Part shown: piece after piece, positions 33,707 to 45,903 of the stretch
Numbering within the stretch: the first letter of the stretch is position 1
How the letters are laid out: the number at the start of each line of letters is the position of its first letter
Source of the DNA: Plutella xylostella
Taxonomy: Eukaryota > Arthropoda > Insecta > Lepidoptera > Plutellidae
NCBI RefSeq assembly: GCF_932276165.1
Contig: NC_063997.1
Coordinates: 10,674,001 to 10,738,000 of the forward strand
Reading direction: 5' to 3'
DNA: 64,000 bases
Made by a program: the position numbers and the translations under genes
The notes under the pieces: generated by a model
What the model was told of the DNA's origin: nothing
What the model saw: the letters and a program-made list of their open reading frames with translations, nothing else
The model's database searches: none

Positions 33707-36700
33707 ATGGCTTCAGTGAGTGCCCTCACCCGAGTGATCCTTGGAAAGACCGCGCTCAACGCGCGAGCGGTCGCCCCCAATGCCGGCTTCGTCAAATTCT
33801 ATAGTGCAGGTAAATGCAAATAAACCTCTTTTCTAGTTTTCACTACCTACTTTTGGTTTCGTCCGAATTATATTCATGCCTGAATGTAAAAAATTGCAGC
33901 TGGGGTCCTACCTAGCGAGTGAAGTTACAAACCTAACACAAAATCTTTCTTAAGTTATTTACTAACCTAACAACATGACCAGATTGTCAACTATCATGTA
34001 TAACCTGTTTCTTTATTAACCTACTGTGGTGTTCGTTAGAGAACTGTGGTTACCTACATAGCTCAGATGTGATGAATCTGCTCTGAAAAGGTACAAAGTG
34101 TAGTCATTATTTAACATGTATCATTTCCTAACCACTCAGGGCCACCAAACCCATTCATGCACCATACAACATTGATTAACACAATGTTTGAGCCTCAGTT
34201 ACCTGGAATGTGATAATTATGTTAAATATGTAACTGTTAGGGGTAGACGGGGTAATCGGGGTGGTAGTAGTTGGGGTAGCCGTTGAGGGTTATCGAGTAA
34301 ATACTAGCAAAAAGTGAGTATTGAAATGCAAGTCTGCCTACCCTGTTACATATTTCGAGAACCCACTTATCTATAAATATAAAATTAACAGAAGAAGTAA
34401 TATCACTTCTCTTATCTGAATTAGATAAGAGTATTTGCCTCTCAGATTCGGATCAGATGTTTGTTTTACTTGGCATTTAAAGTGCTGATGTAAAACCTAC
34501 ACTGAAAATATACAGTACACCTGAATACACTCAATAATTTTAGGTAACCACTATAAACCTTATTGTCTATCATATCTTATTATAATAAAATATGTTACTT
34601 TTTTGTAGTTATTTTGTTTTCTTTGATTATCTGATAGAATCTTTTTCTTTTAGTCTTTGATGTCTCCGCATAATAGTTTTTGGTACCTAATGGATAGCAG
34701 AAAGCATAAACTTACCCCCCCGTTACAGTGAGAGCATACACACAGCCTACTCTACAAGAGAACAAACCATAATAGAGTTGGAGGGAGGGACTATAAGTAA
34801 AAGAGTGTAAAGGACAGTAAATTAGTCTTTTTTCTTATCAATAAATTTAAAATTATCTTAAACAATAAACAATATGGTAGTGTGTCAAATGTTTTATAAT
34901 GGCAGTATAAATAATAAGATAAGTAAGTACCTAGTAAAGTATTCAAGGTTAAAGATAAAAAGTATCACTCAAATGTATGTAAGTAATTTGTGCTTAGTCA
35001 TTGTCATCATCACCATCCACTTCTCCCAGCCCATTTATCCTGGTAATTGAAAATTTCGGCTTCATCAGATATAGCAACCCTATTACAGTCCACAGTGTTC
35101 CCTTAACACTGAAACCCACTATTCGTGATGGAATAGAATAGAATACAACTTTATTGACTTAAAAACAATTTACACAAATAATAATGGAATGCTCTAATAT
35201 AATCCTTCAGAGTACAACCTTAACTGTACCAATTCCCCCCAGCGCCAGCCTACGAGAACATAAAGACGGAGGTGGTGGGCAGCAAGAAGAATGTGGGTCT
35301 GATCCAGCTGCACCGGCCGAAGGCTCTCAACGCGCTGTGCAAGCCTCTGTTCGTGGAGTTGGGGAAGGCTGTCGTGGACTTCGACAAGGATGACAGCATC
35401 GCCGCCATTGTTATCACAGGTTTGTATATTATCCTAGGTACTTGGTAGCTTTTAAGTGTAATCCTCACTGTCAGATTGCCCCATGAGTTCGCCGTGTATG
35501 AATAATAATAGGTTATTCAGAGAATTTTGATTTTTAGTACCTTATTCATAGAATACTACTTTTTTCACTTAACTGAACACAAACAACAATTTTATACACT
35601 GGGTATACCTCAATAGGCGGCCATATTGCTAAAATCAATCTCTTCCAGACAACCTTTGGGTGGAGAAATGACTTAACTAAGTATAGAATAGATGAGGAAG
35701 GTGTACAAATACTGTAGTAATCATTCACAGTTTTGATAATAAGTACTTTACGCTGACTGCTTATGTCTCCGATGTACTGTAAAATATAGCTTTGAATGGC
35801 CAATTCCTGCAAAAAAATATACCCCTAAAGGGCAAAAGGCGCTAATATTATACTCAAATACATAAATCTCCCCCCCCCCAGGCAGCGAGAAGGCGTTCGC
35901 GGCCGGCGCGGACATCAAGGAGATGCAGAACAACACGTACAGCTCCAACAACAAGGGCGGCTTCCTGCGCGAGTGGGAGGACATCAGCAACTGTGGGAAA
36001 CCAGTTATTGCGGCGGTCAACGGGTTCGCGGTGAGTGTTGCCGATTTTAAATACATAATATATATATCCCATTATTGATCTATAACCAAGCTTCTATGGG
36101 CGGTTGACTATTGGTATTGCACAAATACACCACATACATAAAAATACAATTAAAACACAAATTGAAATTAACAGAATTTTATGTATTTGTGCCACGTCAC
36201 TCGAATCCACCGTTTGGTTTCGCTTCTTCTTAACGCATTCCGTTTGAGCCTTCAACAATAGCTAAATATGGGTTCTTATAGTGATTACAAGAAGCAGAGT
36301 GGCCTAGGTATGTTCTTGAATATCAGGTAAATATCAGGTAAAGAGAGGCTACAGTGATGATGTTAAAACAAGCACTTTATTCTAACTCTTCCATCGCTAT
36401 ATCCCTAATTGAGTACCCCAAGTAAGGGCCTAACAATCTATTTAACCAGCCCCATCTCCACAGCTTGGCGGCGGCTGCGAGCTAGCCATGCTGTGCGACA
36501 TCATCTACGCGGGTGAGAAGGCCAAGTTCGGGCAGCCCGAGATCAACATCGGCACCATCCCCGGCGCGGGCGGCACCCAGCGCCTGCCCAGATACGTGGG
36601 CAAGAGCAAGGCCATGGAGATCGTGCTGACTGGCAACTTCATTGATGCTCATGAGGCGGAGAAGATGGGTAAGGAAATCTTCATAGGAGCCTCCTCTAAA

Positions 36701-39700
36701 AGTAGATTTTGTTGGAAGGAAAAATTCAAATTGATATGTATTCTAGCGCCCCTCAGTGAAGAAAGTTGCATTTCCATCATAGAATAACGAGTACTAGGTA
36801 CTAGTATTTGCTATTCTATGATTTCCATGTATTTTTTATGGTGATTTAAAATCATAATACTGACTTCTCACATTTTGGCAACATTGCCGCGGCAACAAGT
36901 ATTTTTCATTTTATCAGTGAAAATATTATTGTAAAAGTACCTACTTAGTTCTGGTTACAAGGTTATGTGTATTGAATGACTACGACAATACAGATATTTT
37001 TCTGCTAATTATTATGTAAATTGTATTCATGTAATATTTACGTCATTTCACGCTTATCTTCATAGAGTCACTATATACTATGCTTATCTCACTGTAATAT
37101 ACCTATGTACTTAACCAACCATTCAATTGATAATTTCAGTAAGTATAATTTCTACCGAAAAAAGATTTGAAAATAAATTTCACGTATCGTAAGTTTTGAA
37201 CTTTAACCCATAAAAAAGAAATGAATAACTCATTCATCCTTATTAAAGGTAAAACTATTTGAGTTTAATGTAAAGTACAACTCAATGTATAAACTACTTA
37301 CCTACTTACTTACATTTATCGTCTTCGGGTTCCCGAGGTTCTACTGGACAAAGACTTCTGGCCTGCGGGAATCATTTTCCGACGCCGAGAGGCGAAACGG
37401 ACTATTCAATCTCCTGCTATTAATAGTGCTAGAGTTTAAGATAGTTATTACACATTGAACTCAACATTATTTTTTCCCTCCCCCAGGTCTAGTCAGCAAA
37501 GTATTCCCCGTGGACAAGCTCCTCGAGGAAACCATCAAGCTCGCGGAGCGCATCGGCACGCACTCCCCCCTGATCGTGAAGCTGGCCAAGCAAGCGGTGA
37601 ACCAGGCGTACGAGACCACACTCAAGTCCGGCCTGCAGTTCGAGAAGAGCATCTTCTATGGGACTTTTGCCACTGTGAGTGTGTTATGTTTTGGTTGAGA
37701 TGTGGGGAAAGGATGGCTAGAGGTTACTACTGAAGTGTTATAGCAAAAGCGGGAAACTGAACTTACCTATATTATACTAAGCATATGATTTAGTTTTGTG
37801 AGTGCAACGCCATGTCTTTAGTCAGTCGTCGTCAGTAGTTGCGAGAACTCTACTGACTAATGTGGCAATGAAGTCTTGAGCGACAGTGTCTGAGCCACTT
37901 TTGACTTTATTTTATTTTATTTTATTTCAATGGAAAACTTACAGCTAAAGTTAATGGAAAAATGCTAAAAGTATGTAGTTGAAAGCCAATTACAAGTTTT
38001 CACTTATTTCAAACGGAATATTACAAAAATTAATCCTAAATGTGCTAAACACGTTACTAAACACAAAACAAAATAGATTACTACTTACAATTAATTACTT
38101 AAAAAATATATAATATAAATACTTATGCTTGCGTGTTCATAATGCAGATGCCAGTCACAATATCCAGTAAGTAAATAAATAACAGCACGCCATAATAAGT
38201 TGTCTTAAATAGAAGTACTAAACTTATTGGTTAAATAATAGCAGATTGAACGAGCATTACTACAAAAAATGTCTAAATCTAAAAAGTCTACACTAAGTGC
38301 GTTAAAAGAGCGCGAAGCTCTCAAAAGGAACGAGTTCTGCCTATAATTCGTATGAACGAGTGGAACATGCAACAGTGATTTGTGACGTAGTTGACGCTCA
38401 GGGACAAATATATCGATTTTTTCAAGTAAATCAGGACAATCAACACTATTCTGAGCTATTTTTGTGAGGAAAGTTATATCTGCTGCTTGACGCCTGATTT
38501 CAAGAGGAAGAAGATGAAATTGATTGCAGTGATACTCGTAGCTGCGCCTAGGAATTTTAAACTTATAACACAGGTATCTAACAAACTTTTTCTGGATGGA
38601 CTCAATTTTAGAAATATAAACGCCATAACGTGGGTTCCACACCTGCGACGCATATTCCAAGTTGCTTCGAACAAGAGAGCAATAAATAATTTTAATAGAT
38701 TTCATTAAATTGAAATTTTTACAAGAGCGTATAAGAAATCCTAGTAATTTATATGCTTTTTTTACTATTTTATCAATGTGATTGTTAAAGAGCAATTTGG
38801 AGTCCATAATTACGCCCAAATCCCTTATCTCGTTGCAGCTGGAAATAGACTGATTATTAATATTATATGTACTTGAAAACATACTGCGTTTACGTCCAAA
38901 AGATATAGAGAAGCATTTAGAGACATTGATATCCAACCTGTTCACTCTGCAGTAGGTATTAAGTTTGTTGAGATCATCCTGAAGTAGAGCAGAGTCCTCC
39001 GGACTATTAACCACTCTGAATACCTTCATATCGTCGGCAAACAAGAGGAATTGTGAGTTGTTAAAACAGACGTCAATGTCGTTAATAAAAATAATGAAAA
39101 GGAGGGGTCCCAATAACGATCCCTGTGGTACTCCAGAAGGAATGCTTTTCCAGGTTGACGTATAACCGTTTAAAAGCACCGATTGCGTCCTATTAGATAT
39201 GTAAGACTTGAACCAGCGAAACAAATCACCACGAATTCCGGCTGATATAAGTTTTTTGAGCAGCATTTCGTGATCTATGCGATCAAACGCTTTGCTATAA
39301 TCGGTGTAAACGGCATCGATTTGATTGCCGTTATCCATTTGTGAAGTTATAAACTCATTAAATACAATAAGGTTGGAAACTGTTGATCTTTTCTTAAGAA
39401 AACCATGTTGCTGTGAGTTGAATGTTAATTTCAGCGATGCATAAACCTGATCATACACAATTCTCTCAAATATCTTGGCAATAAGGCATAGTTTGGAAAT
39501 TGGTCGATAGTTCCCAATTATATTTTTTGGGCCACTCTTATGAATCGGACTGATGAAAGCCGACTTCCATAGTGACGGCATAACGCCCTCGACTAAGGAC
39601 CGTTTAAATAAAATTGATAACGGGACTGATAATGATTTAGAACAGCTGGCGAGAAATACTGCTGGAAGTTTATCTGGGCCAGCTGACTTGTAAAGGTCCA

Positions 39701-40571
39701 GAGACTTAAGGAGTTTACAAACCATATCACCAGATACTTCAACTGACGCGATATCAGCAAGCGGAGCTGAAGTATCTGAAGTATCAGGCTGTAGGTTATT
39801 ATCGACCTGAATGGACCCAGGGTTAGATTGTAAGAACGTTGAATAAAAGTATTCCGAGAACATACTACTAATCTCGTGTCCAGACGTGGATGAAACATTT
39901 AAGTGCTTCATACACGAAGGAAACGAAAATCCCTTGCGTTTACCCTTAATAAAGGACCAAAACACTCGAGGGTTTGAAGAAATGGAACTTTCGATATGAG
40001 TCATGTAATTATTGTAACATACACCTTCGAGACGCTTAGCTCTTTCTCTTAGCAACTCAAAGGTTTGTTTATCACTTAAGTTGCCGTATTTTTTAAACTT
40101 TCTATGAAATTTCATTTTTAAATTAGTTAATCTTATGCAAAGTCAAAGTAGCGGTCTTATGTATACTTGTAGATTCTAGAAGATCCTAACACTCAATATG
40201 CCATAGTATACATACATGGAAATCCAATTGGATTATGTTTATGTATAACTAGCTGTCCCCCCCTTCGCTTCGCCTTTAAAACTTTTCCCGTGGGAATTCC
40301 GGGATAAAAAGTAGCCTATGTTCTTTCCCAGGGTCTATACCAAATTTCATTCAAATCCGTTCAGTAGTTTTGGCGTGAAAGAGTAACAGAAAGACAGACA
40401 GGCAGACACAGTTACTTTCGCATTTAAAATATTAATATAGTTAGGATGTAGGTATATTTAATATTAAGTAAAGTTGATACTTATTGCACTTTTTCATAAT
40501 TACAGGAAGACCGTAAAGAAGGCATGACCGCATTTATTGAGAAGAGAGCGCCCAACTTCAAGAATGAATAG
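33707..40571 (+). CDS. Echs1: Enoyl-CoA hydratase, mitochondrial (short-chain)
   Basis: Six exons: 33707-33809, 35243-35419, 35882-36030, 36464-36668, 37487-37674, 40506-40571. Phases sum to 295 codons plus stop, close to human ECHS1 (290). The N-terminus (MASVSALTRVILGKTALNAR) is Arg-rich and non-acidic, as expected of a mitochondrial presequence. The crotonase fold is clear: LHRPKALNAL, AFAAGADIKEM, KPVIAAVNGFALGGGCELAM and the catalytic region FGQPEINIGTIPGAGGTQRL, with the two glutamates that activate water (in GGGCELA and FGQPEI). The enzyme hydrates 2-enoyl-CoA in beta-oxidation and valine breakdown. The last intron contains an antisense LINE. ATTAAA at 40614-40619 is the likely poly(A) signal. 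Identification is firm; I did not separate orthologue from recent paralogue. Confidence 0.95.
37900..40140 (-). mobile_element. 5'-truncated LINE with intact reverse transcriptase in Echs1 intron 5
   Basis: Antisense to Echs1. A 636-residue open frame (40115-38205) covers the RT domain: LWKSAFISPIHKSGPKN, GNYRPISKLC, motif A AVYTDYSKAFDRIDH, GVPQGSLLGPLLFIIFIND, motif C FLLFADDMKVF, then a thumb-like C-terminal part. The usual catalytic residues are present. No endonuclease lies upstream, so the copy is 5'-truncated near 40140. An AAATA-type microsatellite tail is at about 37905-37930. It belongs to the Jockey/CR1 group, clade not resolved, and differs from the LINE at 3966-8330. Confidence 0.87.
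38205..40115 (-). CDS. Reverse transcriptase frame of the intronic LINE
   Basis: The frame is uninterrupted for 636 residues and keeps the RT motifs listed for the enclosing element, including FADD. Without an endonuclease the protein could not complete target-primed retrotransposition by itself. The first Met is simply the first in frame after the truncation point, not a real start. Length and lack of stops point to a young insertion. Confidence 0.8.
   Translation of the reverse strand: MKFHRKFKKYGNLSDKQTFELLRERAKRLEGVCYNNYMTHIESSISSNPRVFWSFIKGKRKGFSFPSCMKHLNVSSTSGHEISSMFSEYFYSTFLQSNPGSIQVDNNLQPDTSDTSAPLADIASVEVSGDMVCKLLKSLDLYKSAGPDKLPAVFLASCSKSLSVPLSILFKRSLVEGVMPSLWKSAFISPIHKSGPKNIIGNYRPISKLCLIAKIFERIVYDQVYASLKLTFNSQQHGFLKKRSTVSNLIVFNEFITSQMDNGNQIDAVYTDYSKAFDRIDHEMLLKKLISAGIRGDLFRWFKSYISNRTQSVLLNGYTSTWKSIPSGVPQGSLLGPLLFIIFINDIDVCFNNSQFLLFADDMKVFRVVNSPEDSALLQDDLNKLNTYCRVNRLDINVSKCFSISFGRKRSMFSSTYNINNQSISSCNEIRDLGVIMDSKLLFNNHIDKIVKKAYKLLGFLIRSCKNFNLMKSIKIIYCSLVRSNLEYASQVWNPRYGVYISKIESIQKKFVRYLCYKFKIPRRSYEYHCNQFHLLPLEIRRQAADITFLTKIAQNSVDCPDLLEKIDIFVPERQLRHKSLLHVPLVHTNYRQNSFLLRASRSFNALSVDFLDLDIFCSNARSICYYLTNKFSTSI
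40251..40440 (+). mobile_element. Dispersed lepidopteran retroelement 3' end
   Basis: Reads CTAGCTGTCCCCCCCTTCGC, then GGGAATTCCGGGATAAAAAG, TTCAAATCCGTTCAGTAGTT and an ACAGACAGGCAGACA tract. It is the opposite-orientation relative of 11253-11436. Lies in Echs1 intron 5, between the LINE and the last exon. Confidence 0.65.
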
Positions 40572-42560
40572 TTGTATTTCCTATGTACAATCATGTATGT
40601 ATCGAGAATGGTGATTAAAAGTGTTATGTATCTTTGTATGTATAATGTAAGAGAAAATCTATGTAAATGTGTATCGAATTTACAACATATTGATATTTTA
40701 TTATAGTTAAGCTACTTTATACAACGTTTACAAGTTATTAAATTTTAAATGTTTATTATTAAATTGTTTCTGTCCAAGATCTGCCATCTAAGCACATTAT
40801 ACTACCCGAGTTTGTGCGTAGTACACTCCGTAGTACTCTTCACTCTCAGTCCCAATGGGACGGATGATCGACACGATTGGAGAAAGCTAGTTAAATAGAT
40901 GGAGTACTACTCATACGAATTAACTGTGCACCTAACTGACAAAAACCAGAAGTCATAATAACTAGCTTTGGCGTAGCCAGCGGCAGCGTGACCCCTGGTT
41001 CTTGCTGGCCAGGTGCACAGTTACAGTGAAACTATAAAGTCCTGAAATTAAATGAGGGCACTGCTATCTTTCATGTAGCAACCCTATATAGCGAAACATA
41101 ACTGACTTCGATACTTGAAATTTTGCCTGTTAACTTCCTCCTATTTATGTATTTTAAAAACAACTTACCATCCACAAAAAAAGCTCTTATACAAGCTAGA
41201 AGGTGAAAATATGAAGGCTATAATAGTGAAACCAATAAATATTTATTTAGATAACGTTATTACAACTGTATAAAAAAACTGGATCTGTTGACGAAGGGCA
41301 CACATAGTAAAGACATCAATTTCTCTTTTTGGACGGCCAGTTCTGTTTCTTCCAGGAGTTAGAAATATTCCATATTTTGCCCTATTTGGCACGCTGGTCC
41401 GATATAACTATAAAATAAAATAAAAACATATTTTTGAGTTACACAATGCCCCCCAAATTCACATAATGTGAATTTAGTAAGTAAACAAAAAATATATCTT
41501 CAAGTATCAAAATGTTAAGGTTTGACTCAACTCAACTGAAACCAGTAGAGCGATCCGGAAAAAACGCAGCACATTCTATTCGAAAGTGCTGTCAACCTGT
41601 CAACAACAAAATGGCGGTGTATTGCGGTGTACAGATTTGCGAAAGTTTGACAGCTATCATTCCATAGGTCATTGTCAGAATAATATTATGTACTCTGTGG
41701 TCATTCTTTTCGAAACTCATTCGAAAGGTAAAAAGTGTTCGAAAGTGCTGTCAAGTTGACAATAGTCGCACTCGCATTCGATTCTATTCGTTAGCTCGAC
41801 TTTTCATGATACGGGTACAGATGAAACTTACAATCAGTGTATGTAAACAATGTTCGACTTGGGCTCTAAACCTAGGTTTATCGATAAATGAAGCGTTGGT
41901 TCTAATAAAAAATGAGTTATTACAATTTGTACAATGCTACATACCCAAACCCAGGATGTTTACGCTCGTACAGCGTGTATGACACGCTGTACGAGCGTAA
42001 ACATCCTCCAAATTCGACAAAATGTGTCCAGCTTGATGTTCCGCTAAACATTGTATAAAAACTCGATAAATAACTTCACTAGCTTGACTACGAATATTTT
42101 TCTTCATCTTCCTAATTGCAACCAAGCGTAAATTGTTGCTTTTATCTAGATTATCCTTATAATTAATAAGAAAATTCAAAAAACAGCTAACCGCCTATTG
42201 ACATAAACAATTGTTATGACTTTTATGTTTCTTTTCTAATGGTGCCAGGCTCCTGAAAATTTTAGTTCCTCAAACATTAATTTCAGGACTTTATAGTTTC
42301 ACTGTACTTCGTACGATTCGTACGAGTAGGAGAAGTACCAGAGATTAAAAAACCGACTTTAAAAAATATAAGATCAGTTTTTGCAGCATTTACGGCAAAA
42401 TCGTTAAGTTTTTTTTAGTGGCAACTTTATGCAACGTGTCATTGATGCGTCCATCAAGTGTCAACTTCAAACGTCAAAGTATATAACGCCACCTAATCAA
42501 AAAGTGACATCACCAGAATACAAACAAAGCAATTGTTTTGACTACTGAATTTGGAAGAAT
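40572..42560. other. Intergenic region downstream of Echs1
   Basis: Holds the Echs1 3' UTR (probably to about 40640), then AT-rich sequence with no supported gene. At about 41570-41600 and 41735-41755 there are repeated CGAAAGTGCTGTCAA blocks, possibly ends of a decayed element. A perfect hairpin lies at 41953-42007. Confidence 0.45.
41953..42007. repeat. Perfect 26 bp hairpin with 3 nt loop
   Basis: Arms 41953-41978 and 41982-42007 are exact reverse complements (starting AGGATGTTTACGCTCGTACA) around ATG. Such a tight perfect palindrome implies a recent origin or selection for structure. No gene frame explains it. Confidence 0.85.
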
Positions 42561-42761
42561 AATTGAGATTCGCTATTTCTTTGTCGTCATCATAGTTTTT
42601 CCTACTAACTATAATTTATTAGAGACAAACAAAATAAAACAAGTTTGCGCGTAATTTAATTGACTAATTTGCATTGTCCATGATGTCTTACAAACACAAG
42701 TAGCGGATCTTTATTGTTTGCGTATATTTTACTGCGATTGTTGTGAGAAGACACAGTTTCC

Positions 42762-42935
42762 ATGTTTTGGGACCATGTATACAGAAATAGGCATATTATG
42801 CAGGAATTTGAAGATATTGAGGTTCACAAAACGAGTGTTTCGGTGTTCGTAGCGTTATTTTACTTAGAAATGCTGTACATATTGATCATGACGCTTTCAA
42901 TTCTAAACAGATTGAATCAGAACCTCACTTCCTAA
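42762..42935 (+). CDS. Candidate small one-pass membrane peptide (57 aa)
   Basis: The open frame starts MFWDHVYRNRHIMQEF and has a hydrophilic N-terminal half (about 1-24). A hydrophobic segment follows at about 25-48 (VFVALFYLEMLYILIMTL), and it ends LNQNLTS then TAA. It lies in what looks like a small two-exon gene. A consensus donor (GAG|GTAAGT, exon end 42951) is followed by a strong acceptor (TTTTTATTTTCAG, next exon from 43164) and AATAAA at 43305-43310 with a GT-rich stretch after it. The stop lies 16 bases before the junction, so nonsense-mediated decay is not expected. If transcription starts before 42680 there is a seven-codon upstream frame (42683). Function unknown; the locus could also be a non-coding RNA. 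Confidence 0.45.
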   Translation: MFWDHVYRNRHIMQEFEDIEVHKTSVSVFVALFYLEMLYILIMTLSILNRLNQNLTS

Positions 42936-43163
42936 TGTATTTCTAATTGAGGTAAGTTGGTATCTAATTCATATAGGTATTCTTTAAAGATAAATCATCT
43001 GTATCATGCATAATGTTGAATATAGATACCTATTTGAGGTTATACTGGACCTTGCACTCCAGTCAATACTATTTTGTTTACCATTCATTGTGACTTCATC
43101 TTTCTTAACAAGTTTAGTCTTACATATTTTGGGTGATTAATAAAACAAAGTTTTTATTTTCAG

Positions 43164-43330
43164 AGGTTGGAATATTCAATCAGGATGGAAATTGGAATTA
43201 CTATGAGTCTCAAAATTTAGGTGTTGGGGTGGGAATAGTAATTATGTTTGTATTGGAAGCAAACTTTTTCACTGTTATTTTAAACCAATTAATATATTAT
43301 TTTTAATAAAGTGTGTTCCTTATAGCATCT
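43164..43330 (+). ncRNA. Putative 3' exon of the small gene at 42762
   Basis: Begins after a good splice acceptor and ends near AATAAA at 43305-43310. It holds no long frame and would be 3' UTR. It converges on B9d1, whose alternative poly(A) signals (complement of TTTATT at 43358-43370) lie just to the right. Confidence 0.4.
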
Positions 43331-43649
43331 ATAAGAAACAACTTAAAGCTTAGTTGTTTTATTGTTTATTAAATTTAAGTAAAAGAGGATTAAATTAAAA
43401 CTATACAAAATTTAAATATAATGATTGTGTATTACTTAACAGACACAGAAATGGTTATCAGTTCAGCATAAATGTTCAGAAATTCCTCACTTCTATGCAT
43501 TAGCAATACAAAGGCAATTTTAGGAGGTACACTGCCATAATGAATGCTCTACAGACTAGGTATATTTAACTTTAATTCAGTATATAAATAAGGACTAGAT
43601 TTAACTCCATTGTTAATGATTAAACTGAAACACAACTTGGTGATTTTAT

Positions 43650-44818
43650 TCAACTGGACTCCTTGTATGCAGGTGGCTGATTGTCATAACCCAGTTTCCT
43701 CAGGTCCTTAGATATCATAGACAAACTCATGGTGATGCTCCCATATGATTCTGTTCTTAGCACTGTAATAAAAAGCAGATGGTTATTATTAGCAGCGTTT
43801 TACCTTACCAATAAAACGCATATTAAATACTTACCTTATTCGAGGCTTAGCATTAATTGGCTAAGCCTCAAATAAGGGCAAGCTATTTAATTGTAAATTA
43901 TGTATTTCATTACAAGATTCTCATCTTTACATCACTTTGTTTCCCTAAGGGAAGGTAGAATTGAAACTGTCCTAGGTTAATTAGTTTTAGAGCTATCTGT
44001 TTTAATTAATCAAATAAATTATGTAGTAAACTGTCCTAGTATACTTTCATTAGATATTTAGGTAATTCACTCAAAAATTTGCCATAGTGGCACAAAGGAT
44101 AGGATCACATCCTCTCATTTCAGTGGCGGCAGGTATAAATGCAGGGTATAACATTGAATACTGTCCAATTAAGCAATATAAGCAAACATTTTACCACATA
44201 CCTACATCTAAAACATAAACTTACGATAATTATCCTTTCCACTGGCCAGCATTTTGGGGTCAGCCAGCTCCGGATACTGTCCGGTGGCCCATGCCAGCCA
44301 CTCTCCAAGCATGGTAGCTGCCCGCGGCCGGAGCAGAGGGGAAGTGATCTGTCTTACACCGGCAGTAGGAGGCGTCAGAGCTAATGCATAGCCTCGGAGA
44401 GAGTCGCCACTCATCATATTTTTTGCCCTTACTGTCAATATTATTTGTGGCCCTGCAATTGAAAAACGAAAGTTTTAGGACAGCTAAACCAAACTCCTTG
44501 TCATCCTCAGATTTTTCAATGGTTAGTATTAAAATAGCACCTTGAAGTAAGAGTGTTGGACTACTTACATCCAGACACATTGGTGCTACTGAACACCAGT
44601 TCTACAGGCATGTTAAAGATGACGGTCTCAGGGTTGCTTCCCGGCCGAGCCATCTGGCTGACGCCGGAGGTAAGGCCGGATTTCACCGCCCAATCTGGGC
44701 CCCATACAAATTCATATTGGACATACACTTCCTCGTCAAACACACCGGCTGGGAAGCTGGCAAACTCTATTTGGCCACTTATTGACACCAAAAAATGTGT
44801 GACTTCACTGTCTCTCAT
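43650..44818 (-). CDS. B9d1: B9 domain-containing protein 1 (ciliary transition zone)
   Basis: Three exons on the minus strand: 44818-44569, 44452-44225, 43762-43650. All have GT-AG borders, giving 196 residues; human B9D1 has 204. The B9 (C2-like) domain covers almost the whole protein: FLVSISGQIEFASFPAG, YVQYEFVWGPDWAVKSGL, SGVSQMARPG, NMPVELVFSSTNVSGWPQII across the first junction, and RGYALALTPPTAG. The C-terminal MISKDLRKLGYDNQPP matches the conserved tail. B9D1 works with B9D2 and MKS1 in the transition-zone gate at the base of cilia. An AATAAA overlaps the stop codon (43645-43650), and further signals lie at 43358-43370. It is divergent from the ePHD gene at 45904. Confidence 0.93.
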
Positions 44819-45903
44819 TGAAAATCCAGTTAAATCTTCTAGTAAAGAGATGCAATGTCTAATTTCTTAGCAAAAAAACTTTTTTAAATTAAATGAATCA
44901 CATCGGAATGACAGCGTGGAAAATAAACAAAACAACTGCGTTGCCTTGACGACGAGGGTTACCAGAGTAAAAAAATAGTAGGTGGGTGGGGCACATCGGC
45001 ACATCACATCGCCCAAAGTCCTGCAAAGCTAACTTTGCCTATGTTGTAACGTGGTTGTAACCACTAAAGGCTGGATTGATTACCGTTTTCGCCTACAATG
45101 GTAAAATTACCACCGCGGTGGTGCCTACTGCCGCACCACCAACACTACTGTCTAAATTTTTTTCCCATGAAGAGAACGCATTTTTTCACTGGCACGCCAT
45201 TGGCGTGGCGGTGGTGTGGGATGGGGGCATGAGTTGTATGTATAAGTGCCTGCGAACAAACATTAGAAAGTCAGCCGACAAACACACTACTTCGCTTGTG
45301 TATATCAGGCTGTATAATCTGTGAACAGATGCGATTTTGAATCATTATTCTACGCTTTAGCACTGTTTTACCGACGCAGAATTGTCTTTTTGGTAGCTTG
45401 ATTCAAAAGATGGCGCTGTCTTCGCTTTCAAATTCTCCAATCGGCCACCATTGTTGCGAGCATTTCAGCTCGATGTATATTGAAAATTAGAATTTTGAAC
45501 TTATTTTCAGCGAAATAATACTTTCCAACTGGTAAGACACAGTGATCAAAGTTCAGGAACTCCGTTTCGAACTTCAATCGGCCGCTGGAGTGTATATTTC
45601 TCAAAACAAAGTCTGTTCAAAATGTCACGCGAAGTGAGCATCAGACTCGTGAACACCATTTCGTCTGCGAAATAAATCAAGTTTTCTTTGAAGTTAGTGT
45701 TGTTGTCCTGTGTTAAAGTGTACTAGTTTGCTATAAACGTTTGTGGGGTGTGTTGTTCGGTTGTACTGTGAGTGGAGGACACCGAAAGCATTGTAAGAGG
45801 ATTCTGGACACGTCGTAAGGCAGCGCAGTAACACAGAGTGATCCTCGCGTGCCGGCGCCGGGATGGTGGACTGAGCGCGGAGCTGGTGCAGAGTGACGGC
45901 GCC
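44819..45903. promoter_or_regulatory. Shared upstream region of B9d1 and the ePHD gene
   Basis: About 1.1 kb separates the two divergent start codons. It must contain both 5' UTRs and promoters unless a distal promoter is used. I see no TATA box placed convincingly for either gene. A GGTGGT-rich stretch (45105-45140) is locally distinctive. No extra coding frame is supported. Confidence 0.5.

Noticed and set aside
41937..42179. 80-residue minus-strand frame across the 41953 hairpin
   Set aside because: It is open only by chance, runs through both arms of a palindrome, and shows no domain.
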